A DNA stretch of 64,000 bases, taken from Aurantiacibacter atlanticus. GTDB lineage: Bacteria > Pseudomonadota > Alphaproteobacteria > Sphingomonadales > Sphingomonadaceae. Location of the stretch: NCBI RefSeq assembly GCF_001077815.2, contig NZ_CP011310.1:2170001-2234000 (forward strand), in the 5' to 3' direction. Under the pieces are notes generated by a model. It saw only the letters and a list, made by a program, of their open reading frames with translations. It was not told where the DNA came from and did not search any database. A program made the translations under genes and the position numbers. Of this stretch, positions 28,095 to 37,088 are shown in pieces (positions within the stretch are counted from its first letter, which is position 1; every line of letters starts with the position of its first letter).

Positions 28095-29768
28095 ATGGCT
28101 GCCCAATACGCATATGTCATGAAGAACATGACGAAAACTTTCCCCGGTGCAAGCAAGCCGGTGCTGCATGACATCAATCTGCAGTTCTATCGCGGGGCAA
28201 AAATCGGCATTGTCGGGCCGAATGGCGCGGGTAAATCCACGCTGATCAAGATCATGGCCGGTATTGATACCGATATCACGGGCGAGGCATGGCCGGGCGA
28301 AAACATCACCGTTGGCTATCTGGAGCAGGAACCTGAACTGGATTCGAGCAAGACCGTGTTGGAAAACGTCAAGGATGGCGCGCGGGAAACCGCCGACCTT
28401 GTCGAACGCTTCAATGCGATCAGTGCCGAAATGGCTGAACCCGATGCCGATTTCGATGCTTTGGGCACCGAAATGGCTGATTTGCAGGGCAAGATTGATG
28501 CGGTGGACGGCTGGACGCTAGACAATCAACTCGAAATCGCAATGGAGGCGTTGCGCTGCCCGCCGTCCGATATGGGCGTTGAAAGCCTTTCCGGTGGTGA
28601 AAAGCGCCGCGTCGCCCTCACCCGTCTGCTGATCCAGAAGCCCGATATCCTGCTTCTGGACGAACCGACCAACCACCTTGACGCCGAAAGCGTCCAATGG
28701 CTGGAAAATCACCTCAAGGAATATGCGGGAGCGGTGCTTATGATTACCCATGACCGCTATTTTCTCGACAATGTGGTGGAATGGATCCTGGAACTGGATC
28801 GTGGATCCTATTATCCGTATGAGGGCAATTACAGCACTTATCTGGAAAAGAAGGCCAAGCGTCTTCAGCAGGAAAGCCGGGAGGAATCCGGGCGCCAGAA
28901 GGCCCTTTCGCGTGAACTTGAATGGATGCGGCAGACCCCCGCAGCACGCCAGACCAAGTCCAAGGCGCGTATCCGCAAATTCGATCAGCTTCAGGACGAA
29001 ATGTCCAATCGGAAGCCCGGTAAGGCGCAAATCGTCATTCAGGTGCCGGAGCGGCTGGGCGGCAAGGTGATCGAGGCAAACAATATTTCCAAGGCCTATG
29101 GCGACAAGCTGTTGTTCGAAGACCTGTCCTTCATGTTGCCTCCCGGCGGCATCGTTGGTGTGATCGGGCCGAATGGCGCGGGTAAGTCCACGCTGTTCAA
29201 AATCCTGACCGGCAAGGAAGAACCAGATAGCGGCACCGTCGAAATCGGTGAGACCGTGCATCTTGGCTATGTCGATCAGAGCCGCGACCATCTCGATCCG
29301 AAGCACAATGTCTGGGAAGAAATCTCTGACGGCCTCGATTACATGAAGGTCAATGGACACGATACCAGCACCCGCGCCTATGTCGGTGCATTCAATTTCA
29401 AAGGACCGGACCAACAGAAAAACGTCGGCAAGCTGTCTGGCGGTGAACGCAATCGCGTCCATATGGCCAAGATGCTGAAAGAAGGCGGTAATGTGCTGCT
29501 GCTGGACGAACCGACCAATGATCTCGACGTGGAAACCCTGTCAGCCCTGGAAGAAGCAATTGAAAACTTCGCTGGCTGCGCCGTGGTCATATCGCATGAC
29601 CGGTTTTTCCTTGATCGACTGGCAACGCATATTCTTGCGTTTGAAGGGAACAGCCATGTCGAATGGTTCGAAGGCAATTTCGAAGCCTATGAGGAAGACA
29701 AGAGGCGCCGCCTTGGCGATGCCGCCGATCGGCCGACAAAATTGCAATACAAGAAGCTGACACGATAG
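28095..29768 (+). CDS. ettA: energy-dependent translational throttle protein EttA (ABC-F)
   Basis: 557 residues with no membrane segment. Two ABC cassettes: the first with GPNGAGKST (Walker A), [16 protein letters not shown] and [13 protein letters not shown], the second with [25 protein letters not shown] and [13 protein letters not shown]. The inter-domain linker contains the ABC-F arm region ([19 protein letters not shown]) that reaches the ribosomal P-site tRNA. Length and motifs match EttA, which gates entry into elongation according to the ATP/ADP ratio. AAAGGA precedes the ATG. A strong hairpin follows the stop. Confidence 0.94.
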   Translation: MAAQYAYVMKNMTKTFPGASKPVLHDINLQFYRGAKIGIVGPNGAGKSTLIKIMAGIDTDITGEAWPGENITVGYLEQEPELDSSKTVLENVKDGARETADLVERFNAISAEMAEPDADFDALGTEMADLQGKIDAVDGWTLDNQLEIAMEALRCPPSDMGVESLSGGEKRRVALTRLLIQKPDILLLDEPTNHLDAESVQWLENHLKEYAGAVLMITHDRYFLDNVVEWILELDRGSYYPYEGNYSTYLEKKAKRLQQESREESGRQKALSRELEWMRQTPAARQTKSKARIRKFDQLQDEMSNRKPGKAQIVIQVPERLGGKVIEANNISKAYGDKLLFEDLSFMLPPGGIVGVIGPNGAGKSTLFKILTGKEEPDSGTVEIGETVHLGYVDQSRDHLDPKHNVWEEISDGLDYMKVNGHDTSTRAYVGAFNFKGPDQQKNVGKLSGGERNRVHMAKMLKEGGNVLLLDEPTNDLDVETLSALEEAIENFAGCAVVISHDRFFLDRLATHILAFEGNSHVEWFEGNFEAYEEDKRRRLGDAADRPTKLQYKKLTR

Positions 29769-29782
29769 TCTGTGGGCCTCAG

Positions 29783-29816
29783 AGCACGCCTTCCCGTTGC
29801 TTCGGGTAGGCGTGCT
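29783..29816 (+). terminator. hairpin terminator after ettA
   Basis: AGCACGCCT (29783-29791) pairs perfectly with AGGCGTGCT (29808-29816), with an inner CCCG/CGGG stem. Only two T residues follow, so termination may be partly intrinsic. Position 14 bases after the stop supports the call. Confidence 0.6.
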
Positions 29817-29825
29817 TATCTCCAG

Positions 29826-29841
29826 TTAACAGCTAATTAGC
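29826..29841 (+). promoter_or_regulatory. possible CtrA-type site
   Basis: TTAAC-N6-TTAGC differs by one base from the CtrA consensus TTAAC-N6-TTAAC. It sits about 25 bases upstream of the GGDEF gene. One weak match without other support. Confidence 0.3.
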
Positions 29842-29863
29842 TTACATCTTGCAAAGCGAGCCC

Positions 29864-31297
29864 ATGAATGGGGTCGCACTCAAATCACACAGTCACAGGT
29901 CCGCCCTGCTTTTCGCATTCGCCTATCTTGTGGCTGCGATTGGCGCCTTGCTGTTAACCAAAGGCAGCTCGGGAATTGCCGCGATCTGGCCTCCCAGCGG
30001 CATTATGCTGGCTGGTGTTTTGTTGCTACGCGGCGATGCACGCACGACCCTATATCTTGGAGCGTTTATCGCCAGCATGGTGGCCAACGCCATCATCGGG
30101 ACGTCCCTATGGGCTTCCATCGCCTTCAGTGTCGCAAATATTGCCGAAGCCGCGACGGCGCGTGCGCTGATACTCAATTTCAAGCAATCTTCGCGCGATA
30201 TTGCCAGCGCCCGCAATATCATCACGACTGGGGCTGCTGCATGTGTGGCGGCGGTGTTGAGCGCGCTCATCGCCTCTGTGCTGACATCCGAATTTGAATC
30301 CGGGTTCCTGATTTCCTGGGCATCGACAGTATTTTTCGGGATGATTACGATTACGCCCGCCATTCTGTTTATCGCGATTGATATCATGGAGCATGAACGG
30401 TCACTCGTTTCGATTGTCTCGACAACCTCTTTGATTGTCCTTTCGGGCGCAGTGGCATTCTGGCAGACAGACGTTCCGCTTTTGTGGCTTCCGATCGCTG
30501 CGGCAGGATTTGCGACTTATCGCCTTGGACTGACGGGCGCGGCGGTCAGCCTGCTGGCGCTGGCCATAACCGGGGCGGTTCACTCATCCGCCGGCCTTGG
30601 CGTTTCAGGATTGGACAATTCAGTCGTCGGGACGACGCTGTTTCTGCAAATCTATCTCGCAGGCGTGCTCCTCGCCTTGTTGCCGCTGGCAGCCTTGCTG
30701 AGCAAATATCAATCCATCATGGCTGATTTGGTTTTCGCGAGACAATCGGCCGATTTGCAGGCCACCGAAGCGCGCCGTCTGGCAGAAACGGATGCGCTGA
30801 CGGGCGTGGCAAATCGCGGCAAGATCATCGAGTGTCTGCGCGCCGAAATTGTACATGCAAAGGCAACTGGGCGCGATCTTTCGATACTGATGATGGATGT
30901 TGATCACTTCAAATCGGTCAATGATCGTTTCGGCCATGCCAAGGGTGATCTGGCATTGATGGCCGTTGCCAATGAAGGTCGGGCTCTTGCCGGGAGGAGC
31001 GGCCACTTTGGCCGCATAGGCGGCGAGGAATTTCTGCTTGTCTTACCCGGCATCGGCATTGATCAGGCCGCAGAAATTGCCGATGAAATGCGCTTCGGTG
31101 TGCGTCATCTTGATTGGGTGGGACACGCTATGGATCCCATCACGCTCAGCATCGGTGTGGCGCAACATGCGGGCATGCAGGATGATGCAAGCCTGCTGGG
31201 CGAAGCCGACGGCCGACTCTATGCTGCCAAACGCGCAGGGCGCAACCAAATCTGCATCAGCGATCCACCATTGATCCCGTTACGCCGCCTTTCCTGA
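29864..31297 (+). CDS. MASE1-GGDEF diguanylate cyclase
   Basis: 477 residues from ATG 29864, preceded by AAGCGAG; a TTG five codons earlier is less likely. An N-terminal MASE1-type membrane sensor of about eight helices (to about 290), including AAIWPPSGIMLAGVLLLRGD, is followed by a short coiled linker (ARQSADLQATEARRLAETD) and a GGDEF domain. The domain has LTGVANRGKI, MMDVDHFKSVNDRFGHAKGD and the active site GRIGGEEF. The usual RxxD inhibitory site before the active site is absent (GRSG there). It makes cyclic di-GMP in response to an unknown membrane signal. Confidence 0.9.
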   Translation: MNGVALKSHSHRSALLFAFAYLVAAIGALLLTKGSSGIAAIWPPSGIMLAGVLLLRGDARTTLYLGAFIASMVANAIIGTSLWASIAFSVANIAEAATARALILNFKQSSRDIASARNIITTGAAACVAAVLSALIASVLTSEFESGFLISWASTVFFGMITITPAILFIAIDIMEHERSLVSIVSTTSLIVLSGAVAFWQTDVPLLWLPIAAAGFATYRLGLTGAAVSLLALAITGAVHSSAGLGVSGLDNSVVGTTLFLQIYLAGVLLALLPLAALLSKYQSIMADLVFARQSADLQATEARRLAETDALTGVANRGKIIECLRAEIVHAKATGRDLSILMMDVDHFKSVNDRFGHAKGDLALMAVANEGRALAGRSGHFGRIGGEEFLLVLPGIGIDQAAEIADEMRFGVRHLDWVGHAMDPITLSIGVAQHAGMQDDASLLGEADGRLYAAKRAGRNQICISDPPLIPLRRLS

Positions 31298-31351
31298 TTG
31301 TCGAACCCTTCTTCAACCTTGCTCGTTGGTTATCAATCACGGGGAGCAATC

Positions 31352-31843
31352 ATGCGAAAATACACCTGGCCAACCATCACATTTGTAGCAATCTGCCTGA
31401 TGGGATGGGGTGCGCGACAAGCAATAGGACGGGTATATGGCGCTGCCGAAGCTCAGGTGTTGTTGGAAGCGATTTCCCGCGCAGGCCTGTATCTTGGCTC
31501 TGCCATTGCAACGGCATCGACGACGACCCTTGCCTTGATGCTAACGCTGATCGGAATGATCCGCCGCATGGACCAGGATTTTGACCAGGATATGTACAAC
31601 AGTGTGACCCTCATCGCGCGACTGGCTACGGCCGCCTTGATGCTCAGCCTTGTCGTATTGATGGCCTACACCTTGCCAATCGGGGAATTTGAGCAACTAC
31701 CGACTGACTGGTATGCCACCATGTATGAGGCGCTTTTCGCTTCCACCATCGTCATGGTCGCGCTCCTGGCTGCGATGGTCGCTGTTGTTTATCAGACCCT
31801 GTACCATGTCATTGCCAGCATAACGCCTGGCGAAGACGCTTAA
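31352..31843 (+). CDS. membrane protein of unknown function
   Basis: 163 residues from ATG 31352, chosen because GGGGAG stands 7 bases upstream; an in-frame start at 31298 adds unlikely residues. Four hydrophobic segments are visible (about 5-20, 45-68, 88-108, 126-150), with a charged loop RRMDQDFDQDMYNSV between the second and third. No family recognised. It follows the diguanylate cyclase by 54 bases on the same strand and could be co-transcribed, but nothing else links them. Confidence 0.65.
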   Translation: MRKYTWPTITFVAICLMGWGARQAIGRVYGAAEAQVLLEAISRAGLYLGSAIATASTTTLALMLTLIGMIRRMDQDFDQDMYNSVTLIARLATAALMLSLVVLMAYTLPIGEFEQLPTDWYATMYEALFASTIVMVALLAAMVAVVYQTLYHVIASITPGEDA

Positions 31844-31983
31844 TGCGGCCTTGAAGCCAGAGTATCTGCGCCAGAAATCTGAGCGCGACGCGCGATCTCG
31901 AAAATATCTTAGTCCTGACCAGCCGTGCTTCAGCACGGGTTCAATCTTGTTCAGCTAAAAAGCTCTCAACATGAATGTTAAGC

Positions 31984-32002
31984 TAACTGGGTGGTTCAGT
32001 TA
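31984..32002. repeat. short inverted repeat upstream of the RcnB-like gene
   Basis: TAACTG and CAGTTA enclose seven bases. This is the only structure I see in the 264-base gap 31844-32107. It could be an operator or start-region hairpin for the following gene. Confidence 0.3.
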
Positions 32003-32107
32003 ACGGTCAGAACGAATCGTTACAACTTACGACATTCAATAAAGGATTGTTATACATCAGGGCCGCAGCACTCGGGCGGCATTGGTCAACATAAAGGAGA
32101 TGTTGCA

Positions 32108-33013
32108 ATGCAACTCGCAGAACTTTTGAAAACATGCGGTTTAGCCGCACTTGCGGTTGCGATGGCCGTTCCGGCTTTGCCGGTTGCGGCCTCGGCAGCG
32201 AGCGAAAGCTCCGCTGAAACGCAGCGCCAGGATCGCGATGCCCGTCGCGGTGAGCGCAGTGGCCGCGATACCCGCAGCGAACGCCGCGGCAGTCGAGAGG
32301 CTCGAAGCGAACGCCGTGGCAATCGCGAAGCTCGCAGCAGTAGCCGCGGCAATCGCGAGACCCGAAATGACAATCGCGCCCGTGAGAACCGCGCCCGTGA
32401 CAATCGTCGCGAGCGGGAAGCCAATAATCGTGGCACTCAAATGCGCGAACGTGATCGCAATCGTGCCAACAGCGTCCGCCGCACCGCATCGGCACGCGCG
32501 GATCGAGAACGCGTCAACGCACGCGCCAGAGCCACGCAACGACGCCACGCGAACCAGCGTCATGACCGCAGAGCTGAACGTCAACGTGACAACCGGCGCT
32601 ACGACAGGCGGGATACACGCAGGGATTATCGCAACGATCATCGCCGCAATACCCACCAGGACTATCGCTATGACAGGCGTGAGGCACGCCGGGACCATCG
32701 TAGGTGGAATCGCAACAGCTGGCGTCGCAACAGCCGCTACAACTGGAGCCGCTATCGGTCCCACAATCGCAGCGTCTTTCGCATCGGCAGTTATTATTCG
32801 CCATATCGCGGATATCGCTATCGCCGCCTGAACATCGGCTTTCGTATGGACAATCTGTTCTTCGGTAGCAGGTACTGGATCAACGATCCCTGGCGCTATC
32901 GTCTGCCCGATGTTTACGGCCCCTATCGCTGGGTTCGCTATTATGACGACGTAATTCTGGTTGACACTTACTCAGGCGAAGTCGTCGATGTAATCCACGA
33001 CTTCTTCTATTAA
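32108..33013 (+). CDS. RcnB-like exported protein with a long Arg-rich region
   Basis: 301 residues from ATG 32108 with AAGGAGATG upstream. Signal peptide (about 1-30, ending AASAAS). Residues about 35-230 are highly basic and low in complexity, built of loose repeats such as RSERRGSREARSERRGNREA and later RRDYRNDHRR-like units. The last ~55 residues (DPWRYRLPDVYGPYRWVRYY then DDVILVDTYSGEVVDVIHDF) match the RcnB domain, a periplasmic protein tied to nickel/cobalt homeostasis in enterobacteria. The Arg/His/Asp-rich part might bind metal or nucleic acid; that is inference. A double hairpin follows the stop. Confidence 0.8.
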   Translation: MQLAELLKTCGLAALAVAMAVPALPVAASAASESSAETQRQDRDARRGERSGRDTRSERRGSREARSERRGNREARSSSRGNRETRNDNRARENRARDNRREREANNRGTQMRERDRNRANSVRRTASARADRERVNARARATQRRHANQRHDRRAERQRDNRRYDRRDTRRDYRNDHRRNTHQDYRYDRREARRDHRRWNRNSWRRNSRYNWSRYRSHNRSVFRIGSYYSPYRGYRYRRLNIGFRMDNLFFGSRYWINDPWRYRLPDVYGPYRWVRYYDDVILVDTYSGEVVDVIHDFFY

Positions 33014-33026
33014 ACCAGTAAACGAT

Positions 33027-33083
33027 CATTGCCGGAGCGAGTGGCCGGCAATGGCCCCCCGTCCCAAAAGGACGGGGGGTTTT
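33027..33083 (+). terminator. tandem hairpin terminator after the RcnB-like gene
   Basis: Two perfect stems in a row: CATTGCCGG/CCGGCAATG (33027-33035/33045-33053), then CCCCCCGTCC/GGACGGGGGG (33055-33064/33070-33079) followed by TTTT. The second is a classical intrinsic terminator and the strongest in the window. The first may enhance termination or protect the 3' end. Confidence 0.9.
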
Positions 33084-33117
33084 GCTGTTCTATGAGTTAC
33101 GATTTATCGTGCGCTGA

Positions 33118-33666
33118 TCAAGCGCGCGGAGTGCCGAAAGGCAGCATCCGCCACAGATTGCCATCCTTGTCGATGAACATATGCTTCAAAGCGCCCAGAA
33201 TGTGTAATCCGATCAGTATGAGCATGGCCTTCCCGCCTGTTCCGTGAAGTTCGAAAACACTTTTGCCCAGCTCCGGATTTTCCGGAACGGGTAGTGCAGG
33301 AATGGTGAACGCCCCCCACATGTCGATGCTGCTACCAAAACTTGATCCGGCGAACCAGCCACCAAGGGGCAAGCCAATCAGCAGCACGTAAAACACCGTA
33401 TGAGTGACCCGTGCGAGTATTTTCTCCCAGCCGGCAAGCGTGTCTGCTAAAGGTGGAGGACGATGGACGAGGCGCCACGCCAGTCGCAAGACGGTGAGAA
33501 TCAGAATTGTCATGCCAAGTGCGAAATGATTGCTCATTATCGCGCTTGCTTCTTCCCTGGGCAAATTTTCCGCCGCTTCGGCTATCCGCCAGTTGACGAT
33601 GACGGCTACGGCGATCAGCCAGTGCAACAGCATGGCAACTCCGGAATAACGTTTTGCTTCCTGCAT
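33118..33666 (-). CDS. cytochrome b561 family protein
   Basis: 182 residues with four membrane helices. Haem-ligand histidines are in the expected places: LLHWLIAVAVIVNW (H15), MSNHFALGMTILIL (H47), THTVFYVLLIGLPLGGWF and a last-helix LIGLHILGALKHMF. This is the prokaryotic superoxide-oxidase/b561 group (CybB-like), which passes electrons between quinone and superoxide. Start ATG at 33666 has AAGGAGA upstream. Faces the RcnB gene's terminator and is divergent from the 2OG oxygenase gene, with 76 bases between them. Confidence 0.88.
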   Translation of the reverse strand: MQEAKRYSGVAMLLHWLIAVAVIVNWRIAEAAENLPREEASAIMSNHFALGMTILILTVLRLAWRLVHRPPPLADTLAGWEKILARVTHTVFYVLLIGLPLGGWFAGSSFGSSIDMWGAFTIPALPVPENPELGKSVFELHGTGGKAMLILIGLHILGALKHMFIDKDGNLWRMLPFGTPRA

Positions 33667-33742
33667 AATCGGGTCTCCTTAGGTAAACGGGGCAAACCTG
33701 CGCTTGCATACGCGCCGAAGCAATGGAAAAGCATGCTGTGTT

Positions 33743-34426
33743 ATGACTATCCAGACCAAAAAAGCCATTCCGCCTAATGCCGATCAGGCTGGCCTGCGCA
33801 AAATTGGCCGCCAGGTACGGGCGCGCTTGTCGGCCAATCCGGCTGCTTACAAGGTCCCCAGCGAAGACGTCGAATTGTTCGCATTGGGAGATTTCATGAC
33901 CCCAGCAGAATGTGAGCGGATGAGGGAACTGATCGATGCAACAGCACGGCCCAGCCGCGTATTCGATCTGGAATATTCCTCCGGTTATCGTACATCCTAT
34001 TCAGGCGATGTTGACCCGCATGATTCTTTCGTAAAGAAAATCGGCCGGAGAATAGACGATCTGCTCGATATCGACCCCGCCTTTGGGGAAACGATACAGG
34101 GTCAGCGTTACATGCCGGGCCAGGAATTCCAGCCGCATCACGATTGGTTTCACCCCGGCACCACCTATTGGGACCTTGAGATGAACCGGGGTGGGCAGCG
34201 CAGCTACACCACAATGGTTTTTCTCAATGAAGTCGAAGCGGGCGGTACTACCGATTTTACAGAGATCGGCCTGTCACTGGAGCCCAAGCCCGGCGTGCTC
34301 CTCGCATGGAACAATGCCACGCCGGAAGGCATCGCAAACCCTATGACCATGCATGCAGGCCGCCCCGTTAAGCAGGGCAGCAAATATATCATCACCAAAT
34401 GGTATCGTACCAAGAACTGGTTCTAG
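33743..34426 (+). CDS. prolyl-4-hydroxylase-like 2OG-Fe(II) oxygenase
   Basis: 227 residues from ATG 33743 (MTIQTKKAIPPNADQAG). The double-stranded beta-helix has the iron facial triad HxD (H132 and D134 in QPHHDWFHPG) and a distal H204 (MTMHAGRPV). The 2-oxoglutarate-binding lysine is in SKYIITKW. YMPGQEFQPHHD and LNEVEAGGTTDF are the usual P4H alpha-subunit landmarks. Bacterial members hydroxylate proline in protein targets such as EF-Tu; the target here is unknown. Standalone gene, convergent with lysK. Confidence 0.88.
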   Translation: MTIQTKKAIPPNADQAGLRKIGRQVRARLSANPAAYKVPSEDVELFALGDFMTPAECERMRELIDATARPSRVFDLEYSSGYRTSYSGDVDPHDSFVKKIGRRIDDLLDIDPAFGETIQGQRYMPGQEFQPHHDWFHPGTTYWDLEMNRGGQRSYTTMVFLNEVEAGGTTDFTEIGLSLEPKPGVLLAWNNATPEGIANPMTMHAGRPVKQGSKYIITKWYRTKNWF

Positions 34427-34434
34427 ACCGGCAG

Positions 34435-36075
34435 CTATGCCTGATCCAAAGCCTCAGCGATCAATCGCCGCGTGTTGGCAACGCCGTATAGAGCGATAAA
34501 GCTGCCCATGCGCGGCCCCTGCTGCGATCCGAGCAAGGTTTCATACAGGGCGCGGAACCAGTCACGCAGATTTTCGAACCCGTGCGCATCGTTTTTGCCT
34601 ATGTCGTAAACGATTGTCTGCAAATCTTCTGCCGGCATCGCCGGATCGACCTGGGCCAGACGTGCATCCAGATCGCGTAATGCCGCCGCCTCATGCGTTG
34701 CAGGTTTGCGCTTACTCAGCGTCGGCGCAATGAAATCGCGGTTGTAGGCCAGAGCCTTTGCAACCAGCACATCCAGCGCGGGATGCGCTTCGGGTCGCGC
34801 GTCATCGACATAATTGGCAAGATATGACCAGACCTGTTCCCGATCGGCCCCTGCCCCCAATACGCCCACCAGATTGAGCAGGAGGCCGTATGTCACGGGC
34901 AGGCTGTCTCCCGCTCCGACGGGCGGCTGCGCATTGGTTGTATCCGTAACGCGCAGCAGGTTCCAGGCGGGATTGCCCAATTGCTTTTCCACCGGCTGAT
35001 CGGGGATAGATGCACGGAATTGCCAATATTCGTCCACGGCACGCGGAATTACGCCGACATGCAATTGTTTGGCGCTCTTGGGGTTGGCGAAGATATAATG
35101 GCCAAGACTCTCCTCGCTGCCATAAGTCAGCCAATCCTCTATCGTCAGGCCATTGCCTTTCGACTTTGAAATCTTTTCGCCATTGGCATCAAGGAACAAT
35201 TCGTAAATCAGGCCTTCTGGCTTACGCCCGCCCAACACTCTGGCAATCTTGCCCGATTGCACACCGGTATCGGTCAGATCCTTGCCATACATCTCATAAT
35301 CGACACCCTGCGCCACCCAGCGCATCGCAAAATCGACCTTCCATTGCAACTTGGCCATGCCGCCCAATGCACTTTGTTCAACGACGCTGCCGTCTTCATC
35401 AATGAAGCGCACAATCCCGCTGTCTGCATCGACCACATCGACTGATACTTGCAAGACAGCGCCGGTCGTCGGGCTGATGGGCATGATGGGTGAATAGGTG
35501 GCCGCGCGTTCTGCTCTCAGTGTGGGCAACATGATGTCGAGGATCGACTGGTTGTGGCGCAGCACATTACGCAGATCATCATCAAACGCGCCTGAATTAT
35601 ACCGCTCGCTGGCAGCGATAAATTCATAATCAAAGCCAAAACGATCAAGGAAGTCGCGCAGCATGGCATTGTTATGATGTGCAAAACTCTCGAACTTCTC
35701 GAACGGGTCGGGAATTCGGCTAAGGGGCTTGTGCAGGTGCTTTGCCAGCAGCTCCTGATTGGGAATGTTATCTGGCACCTTGCGCAGGCCATCCATATCG
35801 TCGCTGAAAGCAACCAGCCGGGTGGGCGCGGGCGTGCCGTCCCTGCTCGCCACGATTTCATAGGCCTTGCGCACCAGTGTCGTGCGCAGCACTTCCTGAA
35901 AGGTCCCGATGTGCGGAAGGCCCGATGGGCCGTATCCTGTTTCAAACAATACCGGCACAGGCGAACCGTCCCTGTCGGTCTTCCCTTCGGGATACCGTTT
36001 GGCGAGCCGCTGCGCCTCCTGAAAAGGCCAGGCCTTGGAATTGCGGGCGGCATCGATCAATTCACGTTCAAACAT
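34435..36075 (-). CDS. lysK: class I lysyl-tRNA synthetase
   Basis: 546 residues from ATG 36075 (MFERELIDAARNSKAWPF), with AAAGGGCGA upstream; the longer in-frame start at 36141 adds unlikely residues. It is a Rossmann-fold class I synthetase of the archaeal/alphaproteobacterial type: HIGH-like PSGLPHIGTFQEV, VAFSDDMDGLRKVPDN, and KISKSKGNG (KMSKS loop). It charges tRNA-Lys with a fold unrelated to LysS of most bacteria. Complete. Divergent from mscS. Confidence 0.96.
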   Translation of the reverse strand: MFERELIDAARNSKAWPFQEAQRLAKRYPEGKTDRDGSPVPVLFETGYGPSGLPHIGTFQEVLRTTLVRKAYEIVASRDGTPAPTRLVAFSDDMDGLRKVPDNIPNQELLAKHLHKPLSRIPDPFEKFESFAHHNNAMLRDFLDRFGFDYEFIAASERYNSGAFDDDLRNVLRHNQSILDIMLPTLRAERAATYSPIMPISPTTGAVLQVSVDVVDADSGIVRFIDEDGSVVEQSALGGMAKLQWKVDFAMRWVAQGVDYEMYGKDLTDTGVQSGKIARVLGGRKPEGLIYELFLDANGEKISKSKGNGLTIEDWLTYGSEESLGHYIFANPKSAKQLHVGVIPRAVDEYWQFRASIPDQPVEKQLGNPAWNLLRVTDTTNAQPPVGAGDSLPVTYGLLLNLVGVLGAGADREQVWSYLANYVDDARPEAHPALDVLVAKALAYNRDFIAPTLSKRKPATHEAAALRDLDARLAQVDPAMPAEDLQTIVYDIGKNDAHGFENLRDWFRALYETLLGSQQGPRMGSFIALYGVANTRRLIAEALDQA

Positions 36076-36176
36076 GGCTGTCGCCCTTTGCCCAGCCACG
36101 CGCATCTTGCAAGGGAGAAGCGGAACGATAGCAGACCTCACCGCGTTATGTGGGTGAACAGCAAGAGGGGTCTTCC

Positions 36177-37052
36177 TTGAATTATATCGATACCCTGCGT
36201 GAGCAGGTAACAGACATGTGGCAGGGGTTTATCCTCGTACTGCCCAATATTGCGGTCGCGCTGATCGTCATTTTCATCACCGCTCTTTTAGCAAAATTCG
36301 CGGTCAAGATTGCCGACCGGTTGACCAGCCGGACGTCGTTGCGCACCGATCTTCAGCAATTGGTCGAGACCGTGGTGAAAATCGCCATCTGGATCATCGG
36401 CCTGTTACTGGCTGCGGCCATCGCGGTCCCCGGCTTTACGCCTGCCGGCCTGATTGCGGGCCTTGGTATCGGCGCGCTTGCGATCGGTTTTGCTTTTCAG
36501 GACACCTTCGAAAACTTCCTTGCCGGCGTGCTGGTGATGCTGCGCGAAAAGATGCAGATTGGCGATGTGATCGAGGTCGAAGGGATAATTGGCAAGGTAG
36601 AACGTATCACTCTGCGTGAAAGCTATATCCGCCAGCTATCAAATGAATTGACCGTCGTTCCCAATTCGATGCTGTTCAAGAACCCGGTGAAAATTTTCAC
36701 TGATGAACCGATCCGCCGTAACGAACTTATGGTTGGCGTTGCCTATGATACGGATCTGCCTCTGGCGAAGAAAACCATCCTTGGCGCGTTGGAAGGTCTT
36801 GAAATCATCAATAAGGACAAGCCGATTGACGTGTTCGCACAAGAATTTGGCGGCAGCTCTATCGATTTCCTTGTCCGCTTCTGGGTCGACAGCCGACCGC
36901 GCGATCTGCGCGAAAGCAAAAGCCAGGTTATTTTCGCGATTAAGGATGCGCTTGACGCAGCCGAGATCGATATCCCCTTCCCCATCCAGACCAACATGTT
37001 TCCAGAGCCGCTGCGCGTGGTAAGCGAAAGCCAAGAGGAACCCACCCGATAG
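36177..37052 (+). CDS. small-conductance mechanosensitive channel (MscS family)
   Basis: 291 residues from TTG 36177, which has AAGAGGGG six bases upstream; an alternative GTG at 36150 adds nine residues without a ribosome binding site. Three membrane helices (about 16-38, 58-76, 85-105) include the pore helix with GLGIGALAIGFAFQDTFENF. The beta domain follows (KMQIGDVIEVEGIIGKVERI) and a C-terminal mixed domain. This is the short MscS of E. coli type. It relieves turgor on osmotic downshock. Confidence 0.93.
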   Translation: MNYIDTLREQVTDMWQGFILVLPNIAVALIVIFITALLAKFAVKIADRLTSRTSLRTDLQQLVETVVKIAIWIIGLLLAAAIAVPGFTPAGLIAGLGIGALAIGFAFQDTFENFLAGVLVMLREKMQIGDVIEVEGIIGKVERITLRESYIRQLSNELTVVPNSMLFKNPVKIFTDEPIRRNELMVGVAYDTDLPLAKKTILGALEGLEIINKDKPIDVFAQEFGGSSIDFLVRFWVDSRPRDLRESKSQVIFAIKDALDAAEIDIPFPIQTNMFPEPLRVVSESQEEPTR

Positions 37053-37088
37053 CATCAATGGCCCGTAATTGACTGACGGGCCAAGAAA

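Noticed and set aside
32151-32831. Alanine/isoleucine-rich frames on both strands over the RcnB-like gene
   Set aside because: They are frame-shifted readings of the CGN-rich arginine repeats, not membrane proteins.
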